Positions 1-13,700 of a stretch of DNA of 64,000 bases are shown here, one piece after another. The stretch spans positions 1-64,000 of the forward strand of contig WEDG01000285.1 of the NCBI GenBank assembly GCA_017591395.1, written 5' to 3'. The translations under genes were made by a program, and so were the position numbers. Origin of the DNA: Schistocephalus solidus. Taxonomy: Eukaryota > Platyhelminthes > Cestoda > Diphyllobothriidea > Diphyllobothriidae. A model generated the notes under the pieces. That model worked only from the letters and a program-made list of their open reading frames with translations. It had not been told where the DNA came from and did not search any database. The stretch's first letter is position 1, and the number at the start of each line of letters is the position of its first letter.

Positions 1-1105
1 TCATTACGGGTCCGTACCCCTTGATTTCAGCCTTCGGAGCATCCAGTTATCCTGCATTTCCGCAGCCGTTGCCGCAGCAAGCGCGCCGGCATTTGTAGAA
101 GGGTGCTTTGATGGCGTCAGTCCGAAATCAGAACTCCGTCATTGAAGGGCGTAGGCACTGATGATGGTGGCGAACTGGTCTCCGAAGAGGCAGGAGGAGG
201 CATATCAGGCGATCGTGATACCCTGCGGCAGACAGGGCAGACGTCCCACAAATGTCGTTCCGATGGAAAGGCGACACCAGCGTCGCGTCGCTCTGCCTTT
301 GCCGGCCGCCCAGTAGAGGTGATAGCTGGCACCCAACTCCTCCAGCTTACCCTGCCTCAGCAGAATCGAGTCTCGCTAGAGAGCAGCAATGTCCACCTCT
401 GTAGCGCACCAGGTCCTGGAGCGACTAGCACCGTCCTCCGTTTTGGCCTGTTGCTCCCTAGGATTGTCTAAAAAGGGACGAATATTCCAGGCTGCTGAGT
501 GGAGTGGACTCACCCGAGCAGCCTGGAGGGTATGCGCGAGGGGCTGGGGCGGGGTATTGTTGTTTGTTTGAGTTTTTACGACCGCGTATTTTTGCGATCT
601 GCGAGCCATGGCCGGCTGCAGAAGACGTGATAACCAGCATTTGTTTAGGGCACCTTTTTCTAGCCCCTTCTTTTGCGAGGAGGCAAGCAGTGCTGTCCCT
701 AAATAGGGCTGCTCGGATATCCCAGATGACTACCGAACTCCACTTTGGGTCACGGTTTTGTTTTTAGTGGGAGAACGACCCGAGTTAGCCTGGGCCGCCT
801 ACGGGATTGCTGTCAGCCCCATCGTAGGAATTTCTTTTGAGAGGGGGAGGTGGGAAGTTCGGGAGACAGACATACCGGGTTTGGAGGCCCTAGCAACACC
901 GGAGACCCTCACCTGGGTTTAGCCCGCCGGTCGTGACGGTTGCCCGGGGTGTGGCCGCTGGGAAGAACCCAACTTTGAGAAGCCACAGGTGAGAGTTGGG
1001 TACCAGTTATAGGTGGCTACAGGAGCATTCACCACCTGTACGAGACAAATGGAGCGATCAAATGCTATATGTGCGGTGCTACCCCTAACTAGTACCCCTA
1101 AACCC
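1..1105. other. Unassigned sequence
   Basis: GC-rich for this window. Short ORFs exist on both strands, but none has a recognisable domain. One on the minus strand (117-332) has a CPVC pair but no following histidines. It may be the edge of a LINE; I cannot support more. Confidence 0.3.
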
Positions 1106-1106
1106 C

Positions 1107-2165
1107 AACTAAGGATATAGTCAGAATAACATGACCGACAAAGACAAGGGAGACTGGATTTGCCATTTCTGACTTACTAACCACCATCAGCCAGCCAGAC
1201 GCAACCCCAGGCGCTGCGCCGCCCGAGGCTCGAACTCGCGACCTGTTGCGCAGAAGTTTAACCCTCTACCTACTGCGCCACGAGCTCGTTGCCTTGCCAG
1301 TTTTGATCGGGAATATTATCTATGGTAAGTAGGCTCTCACTGATCGGATACATGACCCATTCGTCCCATTGTGCCTCGGGGCTTACTCTCGAGCCCCGCC
1401 AGCAGCTAAGGATATAGGCAAAATAAGATGACCGACAAAGACGAGGGAGACTGTAATGGCCATTTTTGGCTTATTAGCTGTCATCAGCCGGCCATACCCA
1501 ACCCCAGGTGCTGCGGCTCCGGAGGCTGGAACTCGCGACCTGTTGGGCAGAAGTCGAACCCTCTACCTACTGCATCACGAGCTCGTTGTCTTGCCAGTTT
1601 TGATCGGGAATATTAGCAATGGTAAGTAGGCGCTCACCGATCGGTTACAGGACTCACTCTTCCCGTTGTGCCTTGGGGCTAACTCTCAAGTCCCGCCAGC
1701 AGCCGCAAGGCAGCTGAGGATATAGGCAGAATAACATGACCGACAAAGACAAGGGAGACTGTAATGGCCATTTCTGGCTTATTAACCATCACTAGCCTGC
1801 CATACCCAACCCCAGGCGCTGCGGCGCCCGAGGCTCGAAATCTGGCAAGACTGGCAATATTCCCGATCGAAACTGGCAAGACAACGAGCTCGTGGCGCAG
1901 TGGGTAGAGCGTTGGACTTCTGCCCAACCAGGTCACGAGTTCAAGGCTCGGGCGCAACAGCGCCTGGGTTTGGGTACGGCTGGCTGATGATGGCTCATAA
2001 GCCAGATATGGCCATTCCAGTCTCCCTTGTCTTTGTCGTTCACGTTATTCTGCCTAAATACTAAGCTGCCTTGCGGCTGTTGGCGGGGCTAGAGAGTTAG
2101 CCCCAAGGCACAACGGGGCGAGTGAGTCCTGTAACCGATCTGTGAGTGCCTACTTACCATAACAA
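1107..2165. mobile_element. Cluster of tRNA-derived SINEs (type A), three inverted and one forward
   Basis: Two full minus-strand units of about 305 bp (1107-1405, 1406-1715), a truncated third (1716-1845), then a plus-strand unit (about 1850-2165). tRNA-like head GAGCTCGTGGCGCAGTGGG (A box) with GAGTTCGAGCC-type B box (changed to GAGTTCAAGGC in the forward unit), and body GGCTGATGACGGCTAATAAGCC. Confidence 0.82.
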
Positions 2166-4250
2166 ACAAGTTTCTCGGGCAGTTGACTGTTGCGCCAAAT
2201 GAAATTCTATAAAACTGCCCATGTCTTAGCACGCGATTGTCATTTTCTTCCACATCCTCAGTGGCAGAACGATTAATATGCTTCCGATATAAACAAAGAG
2301 GCGAGTTCAAGTAAGTATATCACGAGCAGACGCGATGGTAGGAATAAAAAATACTGGCTTGAATTTTCGCCTAAACCCGTCTTCAAAGACAGGACCAGAT
2401 AAGAGCGCTGGGGCCGCCGATATTGCAGTATTTTAAGATGCAGTGGACATGCCACTACATGCTTAATGCCATCAACAGCTCTCGTATTTATAGCTGGGGG
2501 TCTTACTCGATGCGATGATTTCTCGTTGGTCCAAGTTTTAGTCAGTTATTGTCAAAATCCAAATGGCCTGTTGATTACTCGGCAGCTTGGCTCCTTTTCA
2601 CCAGAACTGTTGGTCATCCGTCCTTTCCATGCGCGGATAATTACTCTGCTTTTGCCGTCTTAATACTGAATATGGAAACGGGAGGTCTTCGTGTGGCATA
2701 GTTTACCACCAGGGAGTTTGTGTTTAAATTCCGAATAATCAACATATGTTTCTGTCTGCTGGTCAGTTTCCCGATATAAGACTGACGATGGTACGTGTGT
2801 CGCAATCCATTTGGTTCGTTAATGTCTAGGATAGAGCACGAAGACGACTTACACGTGACTGATTTCCTCAGGAGTACATCTTGTTCTCCATTTTTTTCGA
2901 TATACTAGTGTGAGTCTGCGAGACTAATTCAAAACGACTGATGATCGGCATGGTTTTCATAGATGAAAAACCTAAACCACTGATCAACACCATAACAAAA
3001 CATACTTCAGCGGTGAGTGCGAATTCAAAACATCAGGCAAACAAATCTCTTGTTCATGCAATCGTGTCGCCTATATCACGTGACTGTTAGGGTATAGTAA
3101 CTGGTTCGTATTACGCTCGAATGTTCAAGCTGAAGGTACGGTCCGTGGGAGTGGAGTTCGCTTTTCTTATTCTCCCTCACTTAAGCATGTGCCAGTGGTC
3201 GGTTTGAACAAAGCCGACTAGGCGTCAGCTTGGGCAGCCTGTAACACAGAAATATCCCACATGACACAACTAGATCAAGTCCTGCTGTATACTATTTATT
3301 TCAATGCTAACGAACAGGCCTTCTAATGTGCACTGGCTGAACATAAATCCAAAGAGAGTTCCTCATGCACAAAACAATTATTAGAAACACAATTAAGGTA
3401 ATCCAGGCTGTAACAGCTCTTTTTTAAGGCTGACTTAATGGCGTCCCCGTCTGTTTGATCTTAGTCGCCCTTATAGCAGCCTTATGCATGCAATGAGGAA
3501 GAAGTAGTGTTATGCAAGCGTCCATTGTCTGTTTGACATTGTCAGGCACTTTACCCGTGCCCACCTTCTGATGCTAGCGAAGCAGCATAGGTGGGGGAGA
3601 GCAAGGTAGATTTTGTGTACGTCTACGTTGCGAACACTCCATTTGACACTCATTAAAGTTCGTCCCTTGTGACGGCCGAACTGTCCCCGTCAACTGTTGC
3701 AATTTGGCCTAAAAAGGGTATCTTTAAAACTGAAGGGGTGTTGCACATTTCACGGCAGTGGCAACCAGTCGGGTCTCTACGCTAATCGCCCTCTCTCCAC
3801 ATCAAAACACTCACTTCTCGATAAAGGTCTTTAGAAGATTGTATATGCCGAGAATATCCGGTGCTGCACGGCCCCACACCCGGTGATTTTGCTTTCTTTC
3901 CCATTCTCCATCCTTCTTCCCCATTTTCAAAATTCCTACGAAAATAGCGAAACGTAATCCAAAGGTGGCCCTAACTAACTCGGACCGCCCTTCTACTAAA
4001 CCACTGCTTATATACGCGTTGACTGGAAAAGATGCCCTAAGCAAATAATGGGTCTCACTTCCTCTGCATGCGGAACGCGGCTCAGAGACGCACCACTCGG
4101 TTTCCGCTGATAGCAGCGATGTCACCTTGTAGTGTACCAGTGCACGAGTGCCTAGCGCTGTTCTTATTTCCCACCAGTTGCTCGTCGAATGGGGGTTAAA
4201 TAAGATAACACTTCAGGCTATAAGGGTGAGAGACAATGCATCCTTACAGC
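2166..4250. other. No supportable feature
   Basis: Both strands read; only short random ORFs. No repeat shared with the rest of the window was noticed. Confidence 0.4.
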
Positions 4251-4289
4251 CTGTGAGGTACGGGAAGGGACGGCTGGTGACGAGGTGAA

Positions 4290-6520
4290 GGTGAAGGAGC
4301 AACCGCACGCTCTCCTGCTGATTGTGTCGAATGTGGACAAACTGGTTTGAATTAGTGACCTTAACGCCCGTGTCCAGACAGATCACGCTACCTGGGAAGA
4401 TTGAGCCCCCATGGACTCTGCGGCTCTTAGTCTAACAGCCTCGTTCTTCTGCAAATGCGCAAAGAACATCGCCACCTACTGAAAAATACCTTCCGACATG
4501 GGAGAAGGCAATGTAAAGACATCCCCGACCGCAGTGTCTTAGCTGTTGGAAAAACGTTCTTGTCCGAAGGCGAGATCAGCAGGACGTGCTGGTGACCAAG
4601 AAGATTGGCAACGCCGCTGGTTGTACTGGATCACTTCATCATCGCCAAAACGAGGCTTCGACGTCAGTCTCGCAGGAGGCCACTTGCTAAGTGACCACCA
4701 GGTAAGCTAAATGCTGGTCGATTGCATCGGCGTGTACACGGCTTTGATTTCAGCAATCAATTGGCCTACCGACTGGAACACCGTGACAGGACAGTAGTGT
4801 TAACTGCGGAACGTCCTCTAATGCACTCCCCACCCCCACCCCCGACATCATAACCAGGATTGGTTTTACGAAAACGATGTGGGTATCAGCAACCAACAAG
4901 CTGAGGAGAACCAACTACACAAAGTCCACATGGACAGCCAGACTGAGACTAACAAAGCGGCCTCCTTTAAATGCTGCCACCCTGTACAGCAACGACTGCG
5001 GGAAGAACCACAAGGCTGAGGAAGTATAAGGGTACACGAAAGGTAACAAAAGGAAAAACTTCTTGAGGCCCTCCCTTACGCACCTGCTCAGCTCTGATGA
5101 CACCACACCTGACTGAGAATTCAGATTCAGAGGTGCTGGACCAAACATTTCAGGATTGTCCCCAAAAAACCAAGATGCGCACCGGAGTTCCAAAGCCAGC
5201 CACTCATTCAGAAGGATGCAAGCCTCCGCGTGGAATCGCCACGACCTTCATCTGAACACCAAACTGACGATGTATAAGGCTGTCGCTTTGACGATACTCC
5301 GGTATACCGCAGAAACCCGGGCATTCTTTTGCCAACCAATTCAGGCATCTCAATCCACCCATCTCGGCTGCCCCCAGCAAAATACTGAAATAAAGATGTC
5401 AAGATTCTAGAATCGGAATTTATGGAATCCAAAGCACATCCACGCCATGCTGCAACTGCAATGGAGCGGTTGCCTGGGAAGGACAGACGATGAGCGATTA
5501 CCCAAACGTTTTTATGGAGCTTTCGCTACGGGCGTTAGCCGACAGAGAGGACAAGCACAGCGATACAATGACATGCTAAAGAACTCTCTGAGGCAAATTT
5601 AAATCAGCCTGGACACCTTGGAAGTCCTAGCCCATAACTGACCGCCCTGGAGAAGAGCAGTAAGGAGCGGCGCAGCAATTTGCGAAATAAACCAGATTGC
5701 CGCTACCAAAGCCAAAAGGGCGGTTCGCAAGTCACAAGCGCCTCGGATCTACACCGAAAATGCCCGAGCGCTTTCATCATGCCCACGCTGCCAAAGAACA
5801 CTCTGCGCGCCAATCGACCTCGTCGCACATCTCCGGATCCAATGCTGCAACAGCCAGACAACCTCAAATGTTGTTCCACAAACGATCTTTTGGCATCCCT
5901 GCATCAATCTCCCAACGGCGTCCACGACGTGGACCACCGCATCCCGGTGCTCACGCACCAGAAGACCCGTCACTTCCACCATCCCTGGCACAATCACCAT
6001 TACAACAACCAGGACTATCACCACGTCCTCTAGTGGTAAAATCAGCTCCCACGCCTCGTCAACCACTACTATCACCATCAGCAATATGGACTTAATACCA
6101 ACCTGACCCCATTGCAATCGCACAACCCCCTCATGCATAGGCCTGGTCGGCCCAATACGAGTTCATCGCACTGTGATTAGCAGGCCATTGTCATTGGTAC
6201 CAACTTTCACCCACCGCAACCGCCCCAGCTGTCTGCACTACCGACGCACATTCATTCACCACATGAACCTATTGGGCGATATGCACCTTCATGAAATCCT
6301 GCGGGAGAACATCGACCGCTGTAGCACACCACTACATTTGTCCTCACCAACACCTCTCCCGCATGACCACACAGAACATCACACAATACAAGCACGTAGT
6401 CGGCACCTCTCACATGACTGGGAAGTGTCAGTCGGAGCCTTAATGTGTGATCTGGGCCTAGACTAGGCACAGTGGTTTGGAAGGTTCCGACTGATAACTG
6501 CACTCGGCCTCCCCATCAGC
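4290..6520 (+). mobile_element. Decayed non-LTR retrotransposon (LINE)
   Basis: Fragments appear in the expected order but in shifting frames with stops. They are: an endonuclease (EEP) piece SDLNARVQTDHATWED near 4355; the linker HQDWFYENDVGISNQQAEEN near 4850; then a jump over most of the reverse transcriptase; the RT C-terminal part [20 protein letters not shown] near 5230; and a zinc finger CPRCQRTL...DLVAHLRIQC near 5776-5850 followed by a Thr/Ser/His-rich tail. The core RT catalytic region is deleted between about 5010 and 5140. This is the common flatworm endonuclease-RT family; a second relic lies at 42.8-43.7 kb. Dead element. Confidence 0.8.
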
Positions 6521-6539
6521 CCAATGCTTGCTTGTGTGG

Positions 6540-7280
6540 AGTAGCCGTTTCGTGGTCTGAGAGTCTGGCTGTAATGGCTCCTTCTTAAAGTAGCTTCCGT
6601 GACGCTCACTCTCACAGATCCGAGCCGCGCACTCCCTTCTGGGTTAAATCCTGGTGACTGTGTTTTGGGGACCAGGTCGTCTATGTGACATGCGCAGACG
6701 AGGTCAATACCTGACAGCCACTGCGCCCATTCCCCGCACCAGTCAGCTGACCCGCTCGGACAGTGTCTGAGAACTGGGAAGGGAGGGTGAGGTCGAAATC
6801 TCAGCGCTTTTTCCTCAATATAAACAATCTGATTCGGTTTTTAGCTGTCATGGTACGCTAAAAGCCAGGAATGGGAAGGCTGCCAACTGGTGGGATAAAT
6901 CGGATCTCGCAGTCAGCCCGCTGAAAGTTTGTGCGGAGTGGCTGACTGGTGGACTGATAGTCAGACTGAAGTGGTTCCTTTTTAGTGCAGCCTTAACGGC
7001 ACTCCTACTCGATGGCATCCGAGCTAAGTGTGGCGGGGCACTTTGGGACGGCCTCGGTCGCACCAGCAACCTCCGCCCTCTCCCACCTCCGGGCTTCTTG
7101 ATTTGGTCCTGATAACGAGCCCAGGTGGAAGACGGGGAGAGAGTGCGGTAGACGTAACGCAAGTTTACTCCCACTATAACCTAATTCAAGCGCAAGTCAC
7201 CGTCCCTGAGCCCAACCTGGGGTGGTGCATGCGGTGGGCATCGTCAAATTCGAGGATCGAAATGTCATGGACTACAAAAA
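6540..7280 (-). repeat. Dispersed copy of the 20-kb repeat family
   Basis: In reverse orientation it shares CGCAAGTCACCGTCCCTG, the GGGGAGAGAGTGCGGTAGACG block and the GACCAGGTCGTCTATGTGACATGC block with the units at 19.6-22.4 kb. Diverged, single copy. Confidence 0.6.
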
Positions 7281-7284
7281 AACC

Positions 7285-8340
7285 TGATTCAATCAATCTC
7301 TGATGGCTTCCTCGTCCTCAGAGTACGGCCAACGGTGGCTGTCCCCGTATTACCGGCTTTTCTGCATGCGACGAAACAACAAAAAAATGAAATTAACAGA
7401 ATCTACTTCAAGCAAAAGCTTCGTACGAATGCCAGCGGTGTGTGTTTGCCGAAAGGCGCTGATAGGAGCTTGCGTCTTTGAGCGTACAGCGCGAAATTCC
7501 GTCTACGGTATTCGCGCAACCAACATCTTTAGACCGCAATAGCTGGAAAGACACGGTTTCTTGGAAGGGAGGAAAAAAGGAAGGGGAGGGATTACACTCG
7601 ATGCATATCCCTGTTTTCACTCGTGCAGAGACTTGTGATGTGTTCAACCCAAAAGGAACCTCAACAGCAGGTAGCCGGCAACGGCCGAAACCAGCAGATG
7701 CTTGGTGCTCCAACCCTCGGAGGGAACGGGAATAGATAATGGCACGGAAGCGGGGGAAGGCGAAGGAACCATAACACGGGATTGGAATGACGGGGACTGG
7801 AAACAGATGCGAACAACCTAGGGAAAACGTAGTGGAAACAGGAAGTTCTGTGCGATCCAGGAAAAGTTAGAGGACAAAAAACGACAAAGACAACTGAAGA
7901 GAGGCATACCTCTTGCGGGATAGCATTCACGCTCTTCTGAATCTCTTCCTGAAAAGGAAAAGGCCGAAATCAAAAATTCAGCAAGCATAGAGAGTAGATT
8001 ACCCCGACTAGAACGTAACTGATATACAAGTTAACTAAAGTATACTCACCGAGATCGAGACTAGCTTATTAACTGATTCCAGTCCATTCTCAAACTTAAC
8101 CTAGGAAAAAAAACAAAAACAGATACAGTGGATTGTTAAATAGGATCGTTTGTAGGCAGCCAGGTGTTAGCCGGCAAGAGTATATGCAACCAATAGTTAT
8201 AAATGACAAGACTACTTAGGGTTTGCAATAGCATACGTCAAATACTACCATCGTTACTGACATACTGATATGAACTAGATATAGCAACACACAATTACCG
8301 ACAAATATTTAAAATGAGAAGAACATAGGTGTGGGCTACG
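7285..8340. other. No supportable feature
   Basis: Intergenic sequence ending in a short imperfect (TA)n at 8345-8374. No domain or RNA recognised. Confidence 0.4.
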
Positions 8341-8375
8341 CCTCATATATATATATATATGTATATATATATATT

Positions 8376-8790
8376 TATATGCAGAATAACATGACCGACA
8401 AAGACAATGTAGACTGGAATGGCCATTTCTGGCTTATTAGCAGTCATCAGCCAGCCATACCCAACCCCAGGCGCTGCGGCGCCCGAGGCTCAAACTCGCG
8501 ACTCTTTGGTTAGAATTCAAACACTCTACCCACTGTTAGTTCTGCCTATATCATTAGCCGCCCTGCGGCTGCTGTCGGGGTTTGAGAGTGAGCCCCAAAA
8601 CACAACAGAACGAGTGAGTCCTGCAAACGATCGGTGAGCACCTATTTACCATAGTTAATATTCCCGATCGAAACCGGCAAGACAGCGAGCTCGTGGGCAG
8701 TGGGTAGAGCGTTTGACTTCAAATCAGCAGGTTGCGAGTTCAAGCCTCAAGAGCCGCAGCGCCTGGTGAGCGCCTACTTACAATCTATAT
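8376..8790. mobile_element. Rearranged type A SINE pieces
   Basis: A minus-strand head (8385-8530), a plus-strand tail (8537-8645, GGCTGCTGTCGGGGTTTGAGAG) and a second plus-strand tRNA-like head (8650-8765, GTGGGCAGTGGGTAGAGCG) abut the 3' end of the PLE. Confidence 0.75.
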
Positions 8791-8839
8791 ATTGCGTTCA
8801 CCATCTCCCGAAGAGGACGAGGAAGAAGAGGGGGGCAAG

Positions 8840-10740
8840 TTCATTGACCAAATTATAGTTGTGCTGATGTTTCGAAAGCCATCTCGCTTCCATCATCAGA
8901 CTATCGTAGTTGCTGCTCCTGGTGGTCTTGACTTAGTCAATCTTGCCGCGTGCCTCGTATTATATCCATGGTGGACGCGTGAACCTGACCTCCTTAGACC
9001 TCCCCGAAGTTGAATGTCGATGGGATCACGTGACCACGGTCCCCTTTCGAGCCGTCGTAGGTTTAGGCAAGGCAGCGTGTCTGTTGGCCTCCCCCACGTC
9101 AATCAGCGGACTGATCAGTCGTTGCTGCTATCGTGAGTTGTTCTCCGTTTTGCGGGTGCATTGGTGAGACAGGGTTTGACTTTGGTCAAGTGACCTCCGG
9201 CTGCCACCCCTCTTTTCCGTGAGCGTGGGCTCTCTGTTCCGCGTGCTCGTTTGCCTTATTGGCCCTGGCCGAACTGATCCGAGCCTTGTACGAAGCACCT
9301 GGTAGGCGGGATGTAGGTCTACAGCTCGGTTGAGTGTGCCAGTGGAGGACCAACTCTGGAGCACCAGTCTGACCATCTTCTCATTGGCTCGGCCAATCAC
9401 CCTCGTTTTCCCAAAGGCGAAATCATGGTTCAATTGTTGTGCGTGACCACAGACCAAAGACAAATTGTCCTTGCGGTTGATGTTCATGCAATCTTGTGCC
9501 CAGACGCTTGCCCGTTTCACCAACATACCTTGCATCACAATCTTGGCATGGTATGCTGTAGACCACTGCTGATTGCTCTGTTACCGGTAGCGGGTCTTTG
9601 GGCTCCATGACTTGCTGTCTGATGGTGCATTCTGGTTTATGAGCCACGCCAATCCCAAAAAGTTTTAGGATTCCCTTCGTGGACTCTGAAACGTTCCTCA
9701 CGTAGGGGATTGCGAGCCAAAACTTTGGCTTTTTTCACTTGACCGTTCAAACTGAGGCTTCTTGAGGAATTTGCGGATGAAGGACTTTGGATAACCATTG
9801 GCTATAAAAAGGGCATGTAAAAACTTCATCTCCTCCTTCTTCCCACTGTCGTCGCTACAGTGTGTTTGAACACGTCGGAAGAGGGTTCTGACACAACTGC
9901 GTTTGTGGCCAACAGGGCGGTTGCTTCGGAAGTGGACGATACGCGTAGTGTTTGCTGCCTTACGGTAGACCGTTGTCCTTATCTTCCCGTCTGCCAGCTT
10001 TGTAACTTGGACGTCAAGGAAGGGCAACTGATTGTTGACTTCTTATTCCATGGTAAACTGGATGTCGGGAAAGATTGAATTCAACAATGCCCTGAAAGCC
10101 TGTAAGTGATTCCTCTTGATTATTACGAACGTGTCGTCGACGTTTCTGGCCCAGAACTTCAGGGGGGTACGAGCTGAAGACCAGCTGCTGAAGCCTCTGC
10201 AAATCTGCTTCGGTAATAAGTCCAGACAGAGGCGAGCCCATTGGTGTCCCCTTCTTTTGCTCATAGACCTGGTCGTTGAATGTGAAGAAGGTCTTAAGAC
10301 ACAGTTATAGTAGCTCGATGATATGCGCTCGTTTGAGTTTTCGGTCGGCCTCGTCATATTTTTCTTGGAGAAAGCCGTCGATAGTATCCATAGCCAATGC
10401 GGATGGGAGAGAGTTAAATAACGAGATAACGTTGAATGACACCATCACCTCGTCTGCCTCTACTTCAAGATGTTGGATGCGTGTTAAGAACTCAGCAGCT
10501 GACTTCACTGTCCACTTCGTATCCTTGGTAAGGAAACAAAGTCGCTGGTGCAACCACTTCGACAGCCGAAAGGTTGGAGTGCCACGTAAGGAGACGATGG
10601 GGCGTAGGGGCACTCTTGGCTAGCAAAACTTTGGCAGGCCATAGAAGCGCACCATCGCGGCATCAGTGGCTTTTGTGGCCAGCGCTTCTCTTCGTCTTCT
10701 TCAGCTTGTCGAACGTACATAGAGGAGAGACGACAGAAAA
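8840..10740 (-). mobile_element. Penelope-like element, decayed
   Basis: The minus strand reads, across several frameshifts: RT start PLRPIVSLRGTPTFRLSKWL (about 10600), VSFNVISLFNSLP (10430), GSPLSGLITEADL (10237), NVDDTFVII (10130) and PFLDVQVTKLADGKI...TVYRKAANT (10020). A GIY-YIG endonuclease follows with VVYSIPCQDCDARYVGETGK (about 9560) and the downstream ...GTLNRAVDLHPAYQVLRTRLG region. The order RT then GIY-YIG is diagnostic for canonical PLEs. The first catalytic Asp is Asn (SFNV) and the YVDD box is NVDD, so it is inactive even apart from the frameshifts. The 3' end runs into a hammerhead-like motif at 8855-8910. Confidence 0.88.
8855..8910 (-). ncRNA. Hammerhead-like ribozyme motif at PLE 3' end
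   Basis: The minus strand has CTGATGA, then a 6-bp stem II (GGAAGC with GCTTTC), then GAAAC and ATC. The core CUGANGA...GAAA is intact; the bases closing stem III are C and A, a mismatch, so it is slightly degraded. It sits just after the end of the PLE coding remains. Hammerheads in PLE terminal repeats are established for the group. Confidence 0.6.
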
Positions 10741-10759
10741 TATGGGTAGATTGATACAG

Positions 10760-13700
10760 TCTGTTTCGGGCTTATTCTGCTTTCATTCAGCCAATCATAA
10801 TCCGGACTACCAGCTGGGACTAGAAACACAAACATGCGCTCAAGCACGGCGCAGACAGTCCACAAATTTGGTCTATCAGGTGGTTCATAAGCACTTCATC
10901 GAACCGAAGTTTATCAGTGCCTCGCCACCTATATATAAGAGAAAAATTAGGTTAATTACAAAAATAGTCGGTAATTAAGATGGTCTCCAGTTTTTCTAGT
11001 CTTGAATCTAACATTTAGTACATGTTAAACTCCCTACAAGCCACTAAACAGACAGTACATAATCATTGATACACTTCTACGACGCATCCCGTTGACGACA
11101 GAACGCCAGACTACCGTGTTTGTCCAACTCTCCACTTGGGCGTCAAACTGATATTTTTAAGGTATAGCATGAAGGTAGGTTCCATAAGCGCAAGTATTTC
11201 AAGCACAAACAAATCGGCATGCAAAATAAACGATGAAAACCTATAAATAGACCCTAAGTTCTTCGGATAAGAAGGGGAGCCTTTATATAGGCAAACACAC
11301 CACGTGATCCCGTAAAATATTACAACGCTAAGGCTGCTTTCTGAATTTCGGTTAATCTGGTCCTGAGACGTATGTAGAAGAAACGACGCAATGAAAAATT
11401 CCAGATGTGGAATGAAAGTGAAAACTGACCGGATCGACCGCCCGCACACGCAGACGAAACCAAGTGATCGCAGCCGAGAGAACGCTGAGGGCAACACTGC
11501 CGATGAGTGCCCACTGACGCATTCGCTTGTCGTAGTTACGTTCTTCAGCGTGCAGGTAGCGTAAATTACTGCCAAACTTCTCATAGGCCGCCCGTTCAAG
11601 GCGGTCAGCCTCAGAGTATTCTTCAGCCAGTTTTGCCTCCTCGATGGCGTACTGAGAGGTAAGAAAGTACATAAAACAGAGCTAAAATTCCTGGGCAATA
11701 ATTCATCGGATCAGTTTCTTATTTTGGGAGCATGAGTCAGTTTCAGATAAAGCTTCTATCCGACATTAGGGCGACATTTACGAGGCATGGAGCCGCTCCC
11801 CCACTATCCAATTATCTATGTTACAAAATGAAATCCACCCCTCAGTCTGAGGGAAAAACTTCAAAAGATAATGCGAGCAGGTAATGAGAATTGTAAGCTC
11901 TTCTATCAGCGATTCTGGGAGGCTGAGATCCTAGGTTAATGATCTGAGCTCCAGTACGAACACTTACTTCAGGCCATTTGGTTGGATGAGGGTTCATCGA
12001 AGATACACCTCTTCCCTGGGGGACGTCCATTTAGCAAATCAGTGTAACAAAATATTGTGGCATTACCTTAGGAAAACCCAATGTAATTCAGAAAACGAAA
12101 TGCTTTCCAAAGCACTTTCCGACACGTTGGGATGATGTGGTCTAGTAATTTCGAGAGAAAACTAGAGAGATTAAATTACTACAGCAGACTATGTTTGTGC
12201 ATGACACTAGTAGCCTGGAAAGGACCCCCTAAGATTTTACTGGGAAAGGAATACACCCAACCGGTTGAATCCGCTCGCTCTAAACCGATCGTGACTATGG
12301 GCCAAGACTGCGTGGAGAAGACTGACAACAGGATAGAACGCATAGGTTGCCCTTTCTTTATGCCCACTACGCGTGCCACAACACAGACAGAGCCGCTCTA
12401 CTAAGTAAACCAGATCATACAGATCACCGCCCAGTGCGCAAATATGTCAAATAATTTCCTTTGACCGAGTCCGTACAAAAAAGTTCCATGGTTGCGAACG
12501 AAAACTTCCAGTGCGTGCACCACGAAGTGAGACGAACATCTGGGTCTAGCACGCGAATGAATTTATGGTAGACCAGGCGTGCACAGCATCTACCACACTA
12601 TTCCTTCATTCATCACGCTCTTCCGGCAATGTCAAGACGATCCCGATAAGGAGGGTGGGCACGGCGATTGACTAAGTTAGCCACTCCGTCCACACAAACT
12701 GCCCCTAATTTACCAAGTCTTAGGCTAGGGCAGCTCGGATCTCGTAGGCGTGAGAGTACCGCAAAGACCCCATTGCGGTCCGAGGAACGATTAATTCTGT
12801 CAGTCGGCGGCCATCCAGACCACAACTGTTAACGTGTCGCGATTGATTTAAACAAATTATATTGATTACAGTGAGCAGAGCATTGAGTTGGCGCAAGTAC
12901 AGACCTGCGTACTCACCTCATGTTCCTTCGTAATGAGTGGAATGAAGGAGTCTGCAGCTCGCGATATAATATCTAACTGTTTATTTATTTCGGCACGCTT
13001 CTTCTGCACTTCAAAGAGTTTCTGCTGACAGCGCCGCCGATTAAGTTGACAATCAACAAATGCCCGTTCCGCCTGGAAGAGTAAAACAACCGAATGCTAG
13101 ATGAGTATTGGCAAGGAGTCCGTGTTTAAAAAAAACCGGCAACGAAGGCGAGCAGCTGAAGGAGTAAAAAACGGTGTATTGAAGGATAAAAAGGGAAGTC
13201 AGGCAAATACGAAGAACGTGATATCTTTTGACTACAGGCACGGACACGAATGTGCATCTCTTCTTTCGCAGGTACCTACGTTTACCTTGTGAACTGACAG
13301 CCCTTTGCAGAAATTTCTGAGGGAAGATTGCGATGCTGCTGTCAGTCGCTTCTACGGTCACAGGAGACAACACATGAGGCCCGTGAGGAATGACAATTCC
13401 TGACTTGACGTCAAGTAACAGATGCAATTGGCCAGACCAGGCCAGAAGTCTACGAGCCCTGGCAAGTAAGACCACGACCTACCTATTAAAATCCAGGCAG
13501 TACTAAACGACTCTGTGGGTTAACACAACGATGAACTTGCAACGGCAGAACATTTAAGGCTCAGTCTGATGCAGCCCAGCGAGAGTTGTCTAGCTGGCCT
13601 TTCATTTCTAACCACAACAGCACGTTGAATGAAGTATGCTAGTCAAGAATTATTTCGTTAGCCGCGTCTATTTTTTCAGGTTGCCACAACCCCAACAGAA

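Noticed and set aside
5749..6138. Val/Ile-rich minus-strand ORF
   Set aside because: Antisense shadow of the Thr-rich tail of the decayed LINE.
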